Below, in pieces: positions 5,762 to 6,527 of a DNA stretch of 6,527 nucleotides. The notes below the pieces were generated by a model. The model was given only the letters and a program-made list of their open reading frames with translations, was not told the DNA's origin and did no database searches. The stretch lies in the NCBI GenBank assembly GCA_003152255.1, contig PLZT01000613.1, forward strand, positions 8,505-15,031, written 5' to 3'. Each line of letters begins with the position of its first letter. Position 1 is the stretch's first letter. This DNA is from Methylocystaceae bacterium (GTDB taxonomy: Bacteria > Pseudomonadota > Alphaproteobacteria > Rhizobiales > Beijerinckiaceae). The translations under genes and the position numbers were made by a program.

Positions 5762-6175
5762 TCACTCGGCGATGCGCTCGATAAAGCGCGTCTTGATCGG
5801 CAGTTTCGCGGCGGCGAGAGTCAAGGCCTCGCGCGCCAAGGGCGCGGGAACGCCGTCGATCTCGAACATGATGCGGCCGGGCGCGACACGCACCACCCAC
5901 AATTCAGGCGCGCCCTTGCCCTTGCCCATGCGCACCTCGGTCGGCTTCTTGGAAACCGGCACATCCGGGAAGATGCGGATCCACACCCGGCCGGCGCGCT
6001 TCATATGGCGCGTCATGGCGCGGCGGGCCGCCTCGATCTGACGGGCCGTGATACGTTCCGGCTCCAGCGCCTTCAAGCCGAACTGCCCGAAGTTCAGCGA
6101 GAAGCCGCCCTTCGAGGCGCCACGGATGCGGCCCTTGAAGGCCTTGCGGAACTTGGTGCGTTTGGGTTGCAACAT
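5762..6175 (-). CDS. rplP: 50S ribosomal protein L16 (uL16)
   Basis: L16 binds 23S rRNA close to the A-site tRNA elbow and is needed for peptidyl-transferase activity and late assembly. The 137-residue product has the standard length. It starts [16 protein letters not shown] (1-16), has both family signatures, [13 protein letters not shown] (59-71) and [13 protein letters not shown] (82-94), and ends in PIKTRFIER. Arg82 in the RMGKGKG segment corresponds to the arginine that is hydroxylated in Escherichia coli L16. The ATG at 6175 gives the exact family N-terminus, but its ribosome binding site is weak (GAGAG about 10 nt upstream). It follows rpsC after a 97-nt spacer holding a large palindrome. 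Confidence 0.98.
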   Translation of the reverse strand: MLQPKRTKFRKAFKGRIRGASKGGFSLNFGQFGLKALEPERITARQIEAARRAMTRHMKRAGRVWIRIFPDVPVSKKPTEVRMGKGKGAPELWVVRVAPGRIMFEIDGVPAPLAREALTLAAAKLPIKTRFIERIAE

Positions 6176-6202
6176 GTTGTCGAACTCTCGAATTCGGCTC
6201 TA

Positions 6203-6253
6203 GAGCAAGCTGTTTGAAAAATCGCGGCGCGATTTTCCGAGCAGCGCTTGCTC
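6203..6253. repeat. Nested palindromic element in the rpsC-rplP spacer
   Basis: Two perfect inverted repeats are nested. The outer pair is GAGCAAGC (6203-6210) and GCTTGCTC (6246-6253). The inner pair is AAAATCGC (6218-6225) and GCGATTTT (6229-6236) with a 3-nt loop. The palindrome CTCTAGAG (6198-6205) flanks and overlaps one outer arm. The design, with GAGC-type ends around an AT-rich inner palindrome, resembles the short interspersed palindromes common between genes in Hyphomicrobiales, so it may be a genomic repeat rather than an operon-specific control site. In RNA it would fold into a two-tier stem-loop about 27 nt upstream of rplP. Confidence 0.6.
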
Positions 6254-6272
6254 GAAGTCATTTCTTGCGCCG

Positions 6273-6527
6273 TTACGCGGCGTCGCGTTCCCGGCGTCTG
6301 CCACGATCGCGGTCTCTGTCGCGATCGCCGTGATGATGGTCTCCGCCGCCGCTGGCCTGCTCGGCAAAACGCTTGTCTTGCGCCATCGGGTCGTGTTCGA
6401 GGATTTCGCCCTTGAAAATCCAGACCTTGATGCCGCAGGCGCCATAAGCCGTGTGCGCGGTGGCGACGCCGTAATCCACATCGGCGCGCAACGTGTGCAA
6501 CGGCACGCGGCCTTCGCGATACCATTC
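6273..6527 (-). CDS. rpsC: 30S ribosomal protein S3 (uS3), C-terminal part
   Basis: S3 forms the mRNA entry site of the small subunit with S4 and S5. Only the last 84 codons and the TAA stop are present; the 5' part lies beyond the window. The fragment opens in the conserved C-terminal domain, [20 protein letters not shown] (1-20), then [21 protein letters not shown] (21-41), which is diagnostic for S3. After about residue 58 comes a low-complexity tail rich in G, H, D and R, with alternating R and D (68-75) and ending RRRERDAA. Such charged tails are common in alphaproteobacterial S3. As the upstream gene here it belongs to the S10-type block. Confidence 0.97.
   Translation of the reverse strand, partial: EWYREGRVPLHTLRADVDYGVATAHTAYGACGIKVWIFKGEILEHDPMAQDKRFAEQASGGGDHHHGDRDRDRDRGRRRERDAA

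Noticed and set aside
1..6527. CRISPR array, tRNA, insertion sequence, toxin-antitoxin or defence genes
   Set aside because: No regularly spaced repeats, cloverleaf, transposase-like product or non-ribosomal minus-strand gene is visible; all 15 genes belong to the conserved ribosomal/secY cluster.

Overview
This window is an ordinary but nearly complete stretch of the bacterial S10/spc ribosomal-protein cluster. Every supported gene lies on the minus strand, so transcription runs from high to low coordinates. The order is rpsC (3' end only), rplP, rpmC, rpsQ, rplN, rplX, rplE, rpsN, rpsH, rplF, rplR, rpsE, rpmD, rplO and secY (5' end only). I see no mobile element, tRNA, rRNA, CRISPR array or sign of gene transfer.

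The organism looks like an alphaproteobacterium, most likely of the order Hyphomicrobiales (Rhizobiales). The evidence is the strongly GC-rich coding sequence, the 101-residue zinc-free S14, the Arg/Asp/Glu-rich tail at the start of S5, and the fused S10-spc gene order. A methylotroph of the Methylocystaceae/Beijerinckiaceae type is a guess from general sequence flavour and was not tested.

Layout: positions 5285-6527 hold the end of the S10-type block (S3, L16, L29, S17). Positions 1-5203 hold the spc-type block (L14, L24, L5, S14, S8, L6, L18, S5, L30, L15, SecY). Spacing is tight: rplN/rplX overlap by 1 nt, rplX/rplE by 8 nt, and several junctions of 10-14 nt place the Shine-Dalgarno sequence on or next to the previous stop codon. 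This predicts translational coupling and one co-transcribed unit. The products are small- and large-subunit proteins plus SecY, the core of the membrane protein-export channel.

The parts not explained by coding are the longer spacers. rpsC-rplP (97 nt) holds a nested palindrome that looks like an interspersed repeat. rplE-rpsN (119 nt) holds two strong inverted repeats and a short duplication of the end of rplE. rplO-secY (186 nt) holds two hairpins, one beside each gene. rpsQ-rplN (81 nt) and rpsE-rplR (55 nt) hold weaker ones. The main protein-level oddity is L5, which carries a Lys/Ala-rich N-terminal extension of about 55 residues. I found no previously undescribed multi-gene system.
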